Of a DNA stretch of 64,000 nt, positions 38,939-50,960 are shown in pieces. This DNA is from Nicotiana tabacum (lineage: Eukaryota; Streptophyta; Magnoliopsida; Solanales; Solanaceae). The stretch is taken from assembly GCF_000715075.1 (NCBI RefSeq), contig NC_134096.1:118728698-118792697 (forward strand), read 5' to 3'. The notes beneath the pieces were generated by a model, which was not told the DNA's origin, did no database searches, and saw only the letters and a list, made by a program, of their open reading frames with translations. The position numbers were made by a program, and so were the translations under genes. Each line of letters opens with the position of its first letter. The first letter of the stretch is position 1.

Positions 38939-41900
38939 TGTAATGACCCGGCCGGTCGTTTCGGGAGTTATAGCCCCGTTTTCCCCATTTCTATTTCCTT
39001 TATGATCTTAAGCTATATTATCATATACCAGGTTAGTTGATTCGGGTCCGGAGTAGTTTCAGAGTGGAATGAGACACTTAGTCTCTTATTTAGAACCTTA
39101 AGTTGGAAAAGTCAACTGGATGTTGACTTATGTGTAAACAATCTCGAAATTTAATTCTGACGGTTCCGTTAGATCCGTAAGGTGATTTTGGACTTAGGAG
39201 CGCATCCGGAATAAAATTTGGAGGTTCGTGGTAGAATTAGGCTTGAATTGGCGAAATTCCAAATTTGGCGATTTTCGGTCGACAGTGGAAAATTTGTTAT
39301 CAGGGTCAGAATGGAATTACAGAAGTTGGAATAGGTTTGTAGTGTCATTTGTGATATGTGTGCAAAATTTGAGGTCATTCGGACGTGGTTTGGTTGGTTT
39401 CTGCATCGGTTGCCGAATTTGGAAATTTAGAAGTTCTTAGGCTTCAATCCGAGGGTAATTTGGTGTTTGGATGTTGTTTTGAGTGATTTGAAGGTTTGAC
39501 TAAGTTTGTATGTTGATATATGACTTGTTGGTATTTTTGGTTGAGGTCCTGAGAGCCTTAGGGTGATTCCGGGTGGTTAACGGATTTGTCGAAGTTGGAA
39601 AATGCAGCTGAAGCTGCTGCTTTTGCTATTTCCGCACCTGCGGAAGGAAGAGTAGCAGGTGCGAGGCCGTTGGTGCACATGGGAAGTCCGTAGGAGCGGG
39701 CAATGCTGGGCTGGGAAGGATGCGCAGGTGCGAGTTGGAGGTCGCATCTGCGAGCCCGCAGGTGCGAAACCTGGGGCGCAAATGCGAAAAAGGGGGACGT
39801 TGGGTAGGCTTCGCAGAAGCGGAGGAAACGCGAAGGTGCGCCTTCGCATGCGCGGGGTTTTGGGCCGCAGATACGGAATCTGGGCTCCTAAGTGAGTTCT
39901 GAACCTGCGATGGACTTTTTTGCCGGTGCGGTGGCGCAGAAGCGTGAAAATTTCCGCAGGTGCGAAAAACCTGGGCAGAAACCATAAATATAACCCTTCG
40001 CGAATTTGGTTCATTTCCACCATTTTCAAGTCGGTTTTTGGAGCTTTTGGAGTGATCTTTGAAGGGTGATTCAAGGGCTATCAATGAGGTAAGTTGCTTG
40101 AGCCCTAACACTCGTATATATGATGATTTCCCATTATTTAATCATATAATTAGTGAAAATGAGGGGTTAGGGCTTGAGATTTTTGGAGAAGTAATTTAAG
40201 GATTTGAAGGACCAAACGATGTCGGATTTTGATGAATTTGGTATGGTTAGACTCGTGAGTGAATGGGATTTCTAGTTTTGTAAATTTTGTCGGATTTCAA
40301 GACGTGGGCTTGGGGGCCGGGTTTGAGCCAATTTCGGATTTTGGTCTAATTTTGTAGCTTTCCTTGTGGAATTTATTCCATTAGCGTTTATTGATGGTAT
40401 TGTACTGATTGTGAATAGATTTGGAGAATTTGGAGGCCAAGTCGAGAGGCAAGAGCATCGCAGGGTAGGGATTTGATCGATTTGAGGTAAGTAACAAATG
40501 TAAATCTAGTCCTGAGGGTATGAAACCCCAGATTTTTATATCATTCTACTATTTTGAGGTGACGCACATGCTAGGTGACGGGCGTGTGGGCGTGCACTGT
40601 TGGGGATTGTGACTTGGTCCGTCCCGTAGCAACTGTAAAGTTGCATATTTTGTGGAAATTATATGATACTTATATGTTTTAGAAAGAGTTTCTGTAAATT
40701 GGGCTGAATGCCATGTTTGGGCCTTGTGCCAGTGCTGTTTGGACCCTTAGGGGCATTTTCTTACTATCCTCTCACTGTTTTCGATTGAAAATCTATACTC
40801 AGTCATGGTTATACTTGTTACTGCATAACTCAGTTTTATGACTCTATTTTGATGCATATAAATGTTATTTTGGGCCGAATGCCCTGTTTTTACTGAAATG
40901 CCCGAGTGGCTTGAGAGGTTTATGACTGAGTGAGGCCGAGGGACTGCTTTGTGAGGATATTTATGGGATCGGACTGCACGCCGTAGCATATTTGATATAG
41001 GCCGAGGTCCTGAGTGATTTATGCCATGATTTGGCTTGATATAGCGCTTGGGCTGAAGGAGCCCCTCCGGAGACTGTAAACACCCCTAGTGAGCGCAGGT
41101 ACCTACTGAGTGCGAGTGCCGAGTGCTAAGTGACTGTGAGGCATCAGTGATTGTGAGGTATGCCCGAGTGGCAAGAGTGATGGTGAGGTATGCCCGAGTG
41201 GCAAGAGTGATTGTGAGGTATGCCCGAGTGGCACGAGTGACTGTCAGGTTTGCCCGAGGGACTGTATATGAGTGATGCTTTGCCCGAGAGGCTGTTTATA
41301 ATTTCATCATTTTTACTAACCTTTGCATTGAGCCTTTGTTTGAAAAAAACTGTTGAAAAATATCTTTAAATGATTTTTTTACTGGAACCGGGTTTAAACG
41401 AGATGATTTGATTCAAACACTGATTTTTAAAGCATGCTGTACTTTACTAATTTTTTGTGATATGAACTTGATCTACTTTATTGCTTGTCACTACTGCTCA
41501 GTCTTTATTTATTGTTGTTACTTACTGAGTTGGCATACTCACGTTACTCCTTGCACCTTGTGTGCAGATCCAGATGTAGCTGGGCACGGTAGCAGTTGTT
41601 GATTATTCTGGTTGTAGATTTTCTCTGGGATAGCAAGGTAGCTGCTTGGCGATCGCAGCCCCTGCTCTTCTTCCTCTTATCTTCCTTTAGTTGTATTTAG
41701 CTACTTTCCAGGCTGAGTTAGCCTTGATATTGTTAGACAGATTGTAGTAGATGCTCATGACTAGTGACACCCCGATGTCGGTCTTTTCTTTTCCGCACTT
41801 TTGTTTTGATTTGAACTCCTTTACTAAGTTTTTTATGCCAAATAGCCTTGAAATTATCCTTGAAATGAAAATATAGGCTGGTTTTGGAATGAGTCGGCTT

Positions 41901-41954
41901 GCCTAGTACCACGATAGGCGCCATCACGACAGGTTAAGTATTTGGGTCGTAACA
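38939..41954 (+). repeat. 5' LTR of element C
   Basis: The LTR is 3016 bp. It contains 52 bp (39074-39125) absent from the 3' LTR, a CpG-rich motif cluster (39630-39968), a TATA-like box at 39983, splice-donor matches (GT at 40089 and 40487), and about four 30-bp repeats of ATGCCCGAGTGGCAAGAGTG (41140-41250). Confidence 0.93.
39630..39998 (+). promoter_or_regulatory. CpG-rich motif cluster and TATA-like box of element C LTR
   Basis: At least ten scattered copies of GCAGGTGCGA-type words occur, some inverted (TCGCATCTGCGA, CGCACCTGCGG), ending about 15 bases before CATAAATATAACC (39983-39995). The 3' LTR has the same cluster (47770-48105) and CATAAATAGAACC at 48118. A GAG|GTAAGT donor lies about 105 bases downstream of the box. 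The promoter role is inferred. Confidence 0.6.
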
Positions 41955-41957
41955 GAT

Positions 41958-41969
41958 TGGTATCAGAGC
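41958..41969 (+). other. Primer-binding site of element C (tRNA-iMet type)
   Basis: TGGTATCAGAGC lies three bases after the LTR end, as in element A. Confidence 0.93.
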
Positions 41970-42154
41970 CTAGGTTACATAGGTCTCACGAGTCATGAGT
42001 GGGTTTAGTAGAGTCGTGTGGATCGGTACGGAGACTTCTGTACTTATCTACGAGAGGCTGCAGAACCTTTAGGAAGATTCCACATTCTTGAATTCTTATC
42101 GTGCAAATTTGTTGATTTTAGTAACTAAACATCTGTTGTTTCATTCACTCACAG

Positions 42155-45100
42155 ATGGTGAGGACTCGTACTACCGGTCAGGAGGGCCAGCCACCAGTAC
42201 CACCAGCCAGAGCCGCGAGAGGTCGAGGCCGTGGTCGAGGCCGTGGTAGGGGCAGAGGTGCAGCCCGTACTACAGGTGGGGCAGTACCTACAGTTCCACC
42301 AGTTCTCCCAGATCAGGACCAAATTCCAGTTTTTGATGCACCAGCTCAGGCACCACCTGTGCCTATTGTGATTCCAGGCCTTCAGGAGGCCCTAGCTCAG
42401 ATTATGACAACGTGTACTAGCCTTGCTCAGGCGAACTCTATCTCGACGGCCGCAGCCACTTCTCAGGCCGGGGGAGGCACAGGAACTCAAACTCCCATCG
42501 CTCGCACACCCGAGCAGGTTATTCAGGGACTCCAGACACCGGGGGCACCACCAGCCCAGCCGGTTGCAGTTGCTCAGGATTATGTGGTTCCTGCTATGCC
42601 TGAGGATGATCAGTATAGGTTGGAGAGGTTTGGGAGACTCCAGCCACCACCTTTCAGTAGCGTAGAGAGAGAAGATGCTCAGGACCTTTTGGACAGGTGT
42701 CAAAGGATACTCCGTACTGCTGGTATTCTGGAGACTCGTGGGGTCTCCTTCACTACTTTTCAGTTTTCCGGGGCTGCACTCAGATGTTGGGAGACTTATG
42801 AGAGGCGTAGGCCTGTTGGCGCAACACCCCTTACTTGGCAGCAGTTCTCCGTGGTCTTTTTGGAGAAGTTCGTGCCTCGATCCCACAGAAAGGAGCTGCG
42901 CAGATAGTTTGAGCGGCTTCGCCAGGGTGATATGTCTGTGACACAGTATGAGATGCGGTTCTTTGAGTTGGCCCGGCATGCTATCTGGTTGGTTCCCACG
43001 GACATGGGGATGATCATGAGGTTTATTGATGGTCTCACTTATCAGCTACAGTCGCTCATGACCAGAGAGAAGGTTTCGGGTGCTACTTTTGATGAGGTTG
43101 TCGACATTTCTTGGTAGATTGAGATGGTTCGCGGTCAGGAGAGGGTTGAGAGGGAGGCCAAGAGATCTCGTGGTCAGGGTGGATTCAGCGGTGCTCCTTT
43201 TGGGGGTCAGTTCCAGCACGGTAGAGGTCGTCATTTCAGACAGGCTCAGTCATCTCGACCATTTCACCGTGGTGCATCATCTGGCCATGGTTCTCACAGT
43301 TCTCATCAGGGCCACTCATAACTTAGTGCCCTTCCAGCTCAGAGTTCGTCTCGTGCTCCACCTGTTTACGGCTCTTCCATGCCAGGCTCTTCTACCAGCT
43401 ATCCCAGTGCTAGGGGTTTCCTTCAGTTCCCGCCACCAACACCAGGGAATTATTTTGAGTGTAGGGAGTTTGGGCATATGTGGATGCATTGTCCTCGTTG
43501 TCATGGAGGTCTATCTTAGCAGAGGAGTCAGCCTCCGACTTCAGCACCAGTTACCTCACCACCCGCCCAGTCAGCTCGGGGTGGAGGTCAGTCAACTAGG
43601 GGTCGCCCTAGAGGGGGAGGCAGATCAGGGGGTGGCCAGGCCCGTTTCTATGCCCTCCCTGCCAGACCAGACGCTATTGCTTTAGATGCTGTGATTACAG
43701 GTATTGTCTCAATTTGTCACCGAGATGCCTCAGTATTATTTAACCCTGTTCCACGTATTCATATGTTTCCTCGTATTTCACCCATTTTCTAGATATGCCC
43801 CGTGAGTCTCTAATTTCTTATGTTCATGTATCTACTCCTGTGGGTGATACTATTATTGTGGACCGCGTATATCGATCATGTGTGGTGACTATTGGGGGTC
43901 TGGAGACCCAAGTGGACCTTTTGTTGCTCAGTATGGTTGACTTTGATGTGATATTAGGTATGGATTGGTTATCTCTATTTCATGCTATTCTAGATTGTCA
44001 TGCTATGATGGTGGCGTTGGCTATACCGGGATTTTCGATAGTTGAGTGGAGCAGTTCTATAGACTATGTACCTAGTAGAGTAATTTCGTACCTGAAGGCT
44101 CAACGTATGGTTGAGAAGGGTTGTCTATCTTATCTGGCCTTTGTGAGGGATGTTAGTGCAGAGACTCCTGCCATTGATTCTGTTCCGGTGGTACGCAATT
44201 TTCTGGATGTGTTTCCTGCAGACCTGCCGGGCATGCTGCATGACAGGGATATTGACTTCGATATTGATTTAGTGCTTGGAACTCAGCCCATTTCTATTCC
44301 ACCGTATCGTATGGCACCGGCGGATTTGAAGGAATTGAAAGAACAACTTCTGGAACTCCTTGATAAAGGGTTTATTCGGCCTAGTGTGTCACCTTGGGGT
44401 GCACCGGTTCTATTTGTAAAGAAGAAGGATGGTTCCATGAGAATGTGTATTGATTACAGTCAGTTGAACAAGGTCACAGTCAAGAACAAGTATCCTTTTC
44501 CTCGTATCGATGATTTATTCGACCAGCTTCAGGGAGCGAGGGTGTTCTCCAAGATTGATTTGAGGTCCGGTTATCACCAGCTGAAGATTTGGGATTCAAA
44601 TATTCTTAAGATAGTTTTCAGGACCCGATATGGACATTATGAGTTCTTAGTGATGTCTTTTGGCCTGACCAATGCGCCAGCAGCGTTCGTGCATTTGATG
44701 AACAGTGTGTTCCAGCCCTATTTGGACTCATTTGTTGTTGTATTCATTGATGACATCCTGGTGTACTCTCGTAGCCAGGAGGAGTACGCTCAGCATTTGA
44801 AGATTGTATTACAGAGATTGGGGGAGGAGAAGCTTTATGCAAAGTTCTTCAAGTGTGAGTTTTGGCTTGATTTAGTAGCATTCTTGGGGCACGTGATGTC
44901 CAGTGAGGGTATTCAGGTGGATCCGAAGAAGATAGAGGCAGTGCAGAGTTGGCCTAGATCGTCCTCAGCCACAGAGATTAGGAGCTTCCTTGATTTGGCG
45001 GGTTATTACCGTCGCCTTGTGGAGGGATTTTCATCTATTGCATCGCCCTTAACCAAATTGACCCAAAAGGGTGCTCCATTCAGGTGGTCGGATGAATGGG

Positions 45101-47127
45101 AGGAGAGATTTTAGAAGCTCAAGACTGCTTTGACCACAACTCCAGTGTTAGTTATGCCATCAGCTTCAGGTTCCTACACCGTGTATTGTGATGCCTCGAG
45201 GATAGGCATTGGTTGTGTTTTGATACAAAAGGGTAGGGTGATTTCCTACGCCTCGCGGCAGTTGATGACCCATGAGAAGAACTATCATGTCCATGACCTT
45301 GAGTTGGTAGCCATTGTTCACGCCTTGAAGATTTGGCATCATTATTTGTATGGGGTTCATTGTGAGATCTATACTGATCACCGGAGTCTGCAGCATCTGT
45401 TCAAGTAGAAGGATCTTAATTTGCATCAGCGGAGGTGGTTGGAGCTTCTTAAGGACTATGATATCACTATTTTGTACCACCCGGGGAAGGCCAATGTGGT
45501 GGTCGATGCTTTGAGTTGCCGGGCAGAGAGTTTGGGGAGCTTAGCATACCTTCCAGCAATAGAGAGACCTTTGGCATTGGATGTTCAGGCCTTAGCAGGC
45601 CAGTTTGTGAGATTGGATATTTCGGAGTGTAGTTGGGTATTGGCTTGTGTGGTCTCCAAGTCTTCTCTTTATGACCGTATTAGGGAGCGACAATATGATG
45701 ACCCCCACTTGATCGTTCTTCAGGACAGGGTTCGGAGAGGTGATGCTAGGGATGTGACTATTGGTGATGACGGCGTGTTGAGGATGCAGGGCCGGATATG
45801 TGTGCCTAGTGTAGATGGGATTCGAGAGTTGATTCTTGAGGAGGCCCACAGCTCGCGGCATTCCATCCATCCGGGTGCCGCGAAGATGTACCAGGATTTG
45901 AGAGAACACTATTGGTGGAGGCGGATGAAGAAGGATGTAGTTGGGTTTGTAGCTCAGTGTCTCAACTGTCAGCAGGTTAAGTATGAGCATCAGAGACCGG
46001 GTGGCTTGCTTAAGAGATTAGACATTCCGGAGTAGAAGTGGGAGCGGATCACCATGGACTTTGTAGTTGGGCTCCCACGGACTTCAAGGAAGTTCGATGC
46101 TATTTGGGTTATTGTGGATCGGCTGATCAAGTCCGCGCACTTCATTCCAGTTGGTACTACTTACACTTCAGAGCAGTTGGCTGAGATTTACATCCGAGAG
46201 ATTGTTCGCCTACATAGTGTCCCAGTTTCCATCATTTCAGATAGGGGTACTCAGTTCACATTGCAGTTTTAGGTACTCAGGTTGAGTGGAGTACAACTTT
46301 TCACCCTCAGCCGGACGGGCAGTTCGAGCACACTATTCAGATATTGGAGGACATGTTGCGCGCTTGTGTCATTGACTTTGGGGGTTCATGGGACTAGTTT
46401 CTCCCACTCGCGGAGTTTGCATATAAAAATAGTTATCAGTCGAGTATTCAGATGGTTCTGTACGAGGCTTTATATGGGAGGAGGTGTAGGTCTCCAGTTA
46501 GATGGTTTGAGCCGGGTGAGGCTAGGCTCTTGGGTACAGACTTGGTCCAGGATGCATTAGATAAGGTAAAATTGATTCAGGAGCGGCTTCGCACGACACA
46601 GTCTAAGAAGAAGATTTATGCGGATAGGAAGGTCCGTGATGTATCTTTCATGGTTGGGGAGAAGGTTTTGCTGAAGGTATCCCCCATGAAGGGTGTTATG
46701 AGGTTTGGGAATAGGGGCAAGTTGAGCCCCCGGTTCATTGGGCCTTTTGAGGTGCTTCAGAGGATTGGGGAGGTGGCTTATAAGCTTGCCCTGCCACCCA
46801 GCTTGTCGAGTGTGCACCCAGTGTTTCATGTTTCCATGCTCCGGAAGTATATTGACGATCCGTCCCATATTTTCGATTTCAGCACGGTTCAGTTGGAGGG
46901 TGATATGACTTATGATGTGGAGCCGATGACTATTTTGGATCGGTAGGTTCGAAGGTTGAGGTCAAAGGATATAACTTCAGTGAAGGTGCAGTGGAGAGGT
47001 CAGCCTGTGGAAAAGGCCACCTGGGAGACCGAGCGGGAGATGCAGAGCAGATATCTATGCCAATTCGAGACTCCAGGTATATTTCTAGACCCGTTCAAGG
47101 ACAAATGGTTGTTTAGGAGGGGGAGGA
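42155..47127 (+). pseudogene. Gag-pol of element C, nearly full length but mutated
   Basis: The start is ATG at 42155 (MVRTRTTGQ), directly after the acceptor-like TTCACTCACAG. Gag has an RGRGRGRG-rich N-terminus and continues through a TAG at 42905-42907 to MSVTQYEMRF. The zinc knuckle lacks its first Cys (YFECREFGHMWMHC). Protease has lost its catalytic Asp (LFN) and shifts frame near 43750. The longest clean stretch, 43795-45114, carries the protease C-part ([10 protein letters not shown]) and RT ([21 protein letters not shown]). RNase H follows ([17 protein letters not shown]). Integrase has the HHCC finger (HSIHPGAAKMY, CLNCQQVK), SDRGTQF, and the GPY/F tail (SPRFIGPFEVL). It ends in a chromodomain-like segment (VKVQWRGQPVE) reading into the 3' LTR. 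Roughly seven stops or frameshifts disable it. Confidence 0.93.
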
Positions 47128-50092
47128 TGTAACGACCCGGCCGGTCGTTTCGGGAGTTATAGCCCCGTTTTCCCCATTTCTATTTGCTTTATGCTCTTAA
47201 TCTATATTATGATATACCGGGTTAGTTGATTCGGGTTCGGAGTGGTTTCGGAGTGGAATGAGACTTATGTGTAAACAATCTCGGAATTTAATTCTGATAG
47301 TTCCGTTAGCTCCGTAAGGTGATTTTGGACTTAGGAGCGCGTCCGGAATGAAATTTGGAGGTTCGTGGTAGAATTAGGCTTAAATTGTCGAAATTGGAAA
47401 TTTGACGATTTTTGATCGGCAGTGGAAACTTTGATATCTGGGTCGGAATGGAATTCCGGAAGTTGCAGTAGGTTCGTAGTGTCATTTGTGACGTGTGTGC
47501 AAAATTTGAGGTCATGCGGACGTAGTTTGGTTGGTTTCGGCATCGGTTGCTGAATTTGGAAATTTAGAAGATCTTAGGCTTCAATCTGAGGGTAATTTGG
47601 TGTTTGGATGTTGTTTTGAGTGATTCGAAGGTTCGACTAAGTTTGTATGTTGATATATGACTTGTTGGTATTTTTGGTTGAGGTCCCCAGGGCCTCAGGG
47701 TGATTCCGGGTGGTTAACTGATTTGTCGAAGTTGGAAAATGCAGCTGAAGCTACTGCTTCTGCTATATCCACACCTGCGGAAGGAAGAGTCACAGGTGGG
47801 AGGCCACTGGTGTGCATGGGAAGTCCACAGGAGCGGGAAATGCCGGATTAGGCAGGATGCGCAGGTGCGAGTTGGAGTTGCATCTGCGAGCCCGCAGGTG
47901 CGAAACCTGGTGCGCATATGCAAAAAGGGGGACGATGGGCAGGCTTCGCAGAAGCGGAGGAAATGCGCAGGTGCGCCTTTGCAGGCGCGGGGTTTTGGGC
48001 CACAGAGGCAGAACTTGGGCTCCTAAGTGAGTTCCACATCTGCGGTGGATTTTTTCGCCGGTGCGGTGGCGCAGAAGCGTGAAATTTTCCACAGGTGCGA
48101 AAAACCTGTGCAGAAACCATAAATAGAACCCTTAGCGAATTTGGTTCAGTTCCACAATTTTCAAGTCGGGTTTTGGAGCTTTTGGAGTGATATTTGAAGG
48201 GTGATTCAAGGGCTATCAGTGAGGTAAGTTGCTTGAGCCCTAATACTCGTATATATGGTGATTTCCCGTTGTTTAATCATGTAATTAGTGAAAATGAGGG
48301 GTTAGGGCTTGGGATTTTTGGAGAAGTAATTTAAGGATTTGAAGGACCAAACGATGTTGGATTTTGATGAATTTGGTATGGTTAGACTCGTGAGTGAATG
48401 GGCTTTCTAGTTTTGTAAATTTTGTTGGATTTTGAGACGTGGGGCCGGGGGCCGGGTTTGAGCCAATTTCGGATTTTGGTCTAATTTTGTAGCTTTTCTT
48501 GTTGAATTCATTCCATTAGCATGTATTGATGGTATTGTACTGATTGTGAATAGATTCAGAGCATTTGGAGGCCGAGTCGAGAGGCAAGAGCATCGCAAAG
48601 TAGGGATTTGATCTGTTTGAGGTAAGTAACGATTGTAAATCTAGTCCTGAGGATATGAAACCCTGGATTTTTGTATCATTCTACTATTTTAAGGTGACGC
48701 ACATGCTAGGTGACGGGCGTGTGGGCGTGCACTGTTGGGGATTGTGACTTGGTTCGTCTCGTAGCAATTGTGAAGTTTCATATTTTTTTGAAACTATATG
48801 ATACTTACATGTTTTAGAAAGAGTTTCTGTAAATTGGGTTGAATGCCATATTTTGGGCCTTGTGCCAGTGTTGTTTGGACCCTTAGGGGCCTTTTCTTAC
48901 TATCCTCTCACTGTTTTTGATTGAAAATCTATACTCAGTCATGGTTATACTTGTTTACTGCATAACTCAGTTTTATGACTCTATTTTGATGCATATAAAT
49001 GTTGTTTTGGGCCGAATGCCCTGTTTTTACTGAAATGCCCGAGTGGCTTGAGAGGTTTATGACTGATTGAGGCCGAGGGCCTAATTTGTGAGGATATTTA
49101 TGGGATCGGGCTGCACGCCGCAACATGTTTGATATAGGTTGAGGGCCTGAGTAATTTATGCCATGATTTGGCTTGATATAGCACTTGGGCTGAAGGAGCC
49201 CCTCCGGAGTCTGTACACACCCCCCAGTGAGCGCAGTTATCTACTGAATGTGAGTGCCTACTGCTGAGTGACTATGAGGCATGAGTGATTGTGAGATATA
49301 CCCGAGTGGCAAGAGTGATATTGAGATATGCCCGAGTGGCAAACGTGATTATGAGGTATGTTCGAGTGGCACGAGTGACTGTGAGGTTTGTCCGAGGGGC
49401 TGTATATGAGTGATGCTTTGCCCGAGGGACTGTTTATGATTTCATCATTTTTGCTCACCTTTGTGTTGAGCCTTTGTTTGAAAAATACTGTTGAAAAATA
49501 TCTTTAAATGATATTTTTACTGGAACCGGGTTTAAACGAGATGATTCTATTCAAACACTGATTTTTAAAACATGCTGTACTTTGCTAAATTTTTGTGATA
49601 TGAACTTGATATGCTTTATTGATCGTCACTACTGCTCAGTCTTTATTTATTGTTGTTACTTACTGAGTTGGCATAATCACGTTACTCCCTGTACCTTGTG
49701 TGCAGATCCAGGTGTAGCTGGGTACGGTAGCGGTTGTTGATTATTCTGGTTGCAGATTTTCTCGGGGATAGCAAGGTAGCTGCTTGGCGATCGCAGCCCC
49801 TGCTCTTCTCCCTTTTATCTTCCTTTAGTTGTATTTAGCTACTTTCCAGGCAGAGTTAGCCTTGATATTGTTAGACAGATTGTAGTAGATGCTCATGACT
49901 AGTGACACCTCGATGTCGGGCTTTTCTTTTCTGTATTTTTGTTTTGATTTGAACTCCTTTACGAAGGTTTTTATGCTAAATAGACTTGAAATTATCCCTG
50001 AAATGAAAATATCGGTTGGTTTTGGAATGAGCCGACTTGCCTAGTACCACGATAGGCGCCATCACGACAGGTTAGGTATTTGGGTCAGGACA
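47128..50092 (+). repeat. 3' LTR of element C
   Basis: The LTR is 2965 bp. Relative to the 5' LTR it lacks 52 bp that lie between short ACTTA-like repeats. The remaining sequence differs by scattered substitutions. Donor matches recur near 48221 and 48620. Confidence 0.93.
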
Positions 50093-50960
50093 CTAAGCTT
50101 CCCCTTCTTCCCAAATCTCATAACGCCTTTCATAGGCAAAACTTTCAGAAACACCCAATCACCAACTTGGAACTCTAAGTCTCTACACCGCACGTTCGAA
50201 TAGGACTTTTGACGCCTCTGAGCCGTCTTCAAATGCTCTTGAATCAACTTGACTTTCTCCATAGCCCGATAGACTAAATGTGGTTCCAACAACGTTTCTT
50301 CACCAATTTCGGACCAACCAATTGCCGACCTACACCTTCGCCCATACAAAGTCTCACACGGTGCCATCTTGATACTAGATTAATAGCTGTTATTATAAGC
50401 AAACTCAATGAGAGGTATGTGATCATCCCAATTGGATAATTCTTTCAAAATGAGTGAGATAATCCTGTTATAAAGTCTATATTTACCATCTCCACTCATG
50501 AATATATGTAAACTGTGGTAAAATACTCGTCTTTCTGCTGCCCGACTTTCACTTGTTGATAATTCGGACACTTGGCCACAAAGTCTGTGATGATATTTCT
50601 CATGTCGTTCCACCAATAAATCTCCTTAAGACCATGATACATCTTTATGGGACCTGGGTGAATAGAATACCTAGAATTGTGGGTTTCTGACATAATTCGC
50701 TCTCTGAGCCTATCTACGTCTGGAACACACATGCTAGGTGCTTCAAAGTACTATCATCTCCCCCCTGTTCAAAAGCCATCATCTTATGCTTGTGTATCCC
50801 CTATTTCAGCTGCAACAAGTAGGGTCATCAAACTGTTTCTCCTTCACTTCGGCTACTAAGAGGGATTAAGTCCCTTTCTGGACAACAAGTCCACCATCTT
50901 CGGTGTTCGAAAGTCGAACTCCTAGCTTGGATAAGCAGTGAACTTCTTTCACTATAGTTC
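50093..50960 (-). pseudogene. Element B pol fragment: RNase H-integrase linker and partial integrase
   Basis: On the minus strand, from 50960: a linker (SKLGVRLSNTEDGG), KEKQFDDPTL, then CVPDVDRLRERIM and an HHCC finger whose second Cys is Tyr (HPGPIKMYHGL, CPNYQQVK). The sequence then jumps to LKELSNWDDHIPLIEFAYNN, so about 120 residues of the catalytic D,D(35)E core are missing. The remainder ([29 protein letters not shown]) leads into the GPY/F module, which is split by element C at 50093. Gag, protease and RT are not found in B. Confidence 0.85.

Larger units (their letters stand above)
38939..50092 (+). mobile_element. Element C: Tekay/Del-type chromovirus LTR retrotransposon
   Basis: The LTRs are 38939-41954 and 47128-50092, both starting TGTAA(T/C)GACCCGG. 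A tRNA-iMet primer site (41958-41969) and the purine tract AGGAGGGGGAGGA bound the internal region. Exact 5-bp target repeats CTAAG occupy 38934-38938 and 50093-50097. It carries full-length but mutated gag-pol with a chromodomain tail. It is the best preserved element here and, with its intact target duplication, probably the youngest large insertion. Confidence 0.95.

Noticed and set aside
39577..40111. Overlapping open frames of about 160 codons on the minus strand
   Set aside because: They fall in the CpG-rich LTR block of element C, where stop codons are rare by composition. The 3' LTR copy breaks them, and no protein motif is visible.
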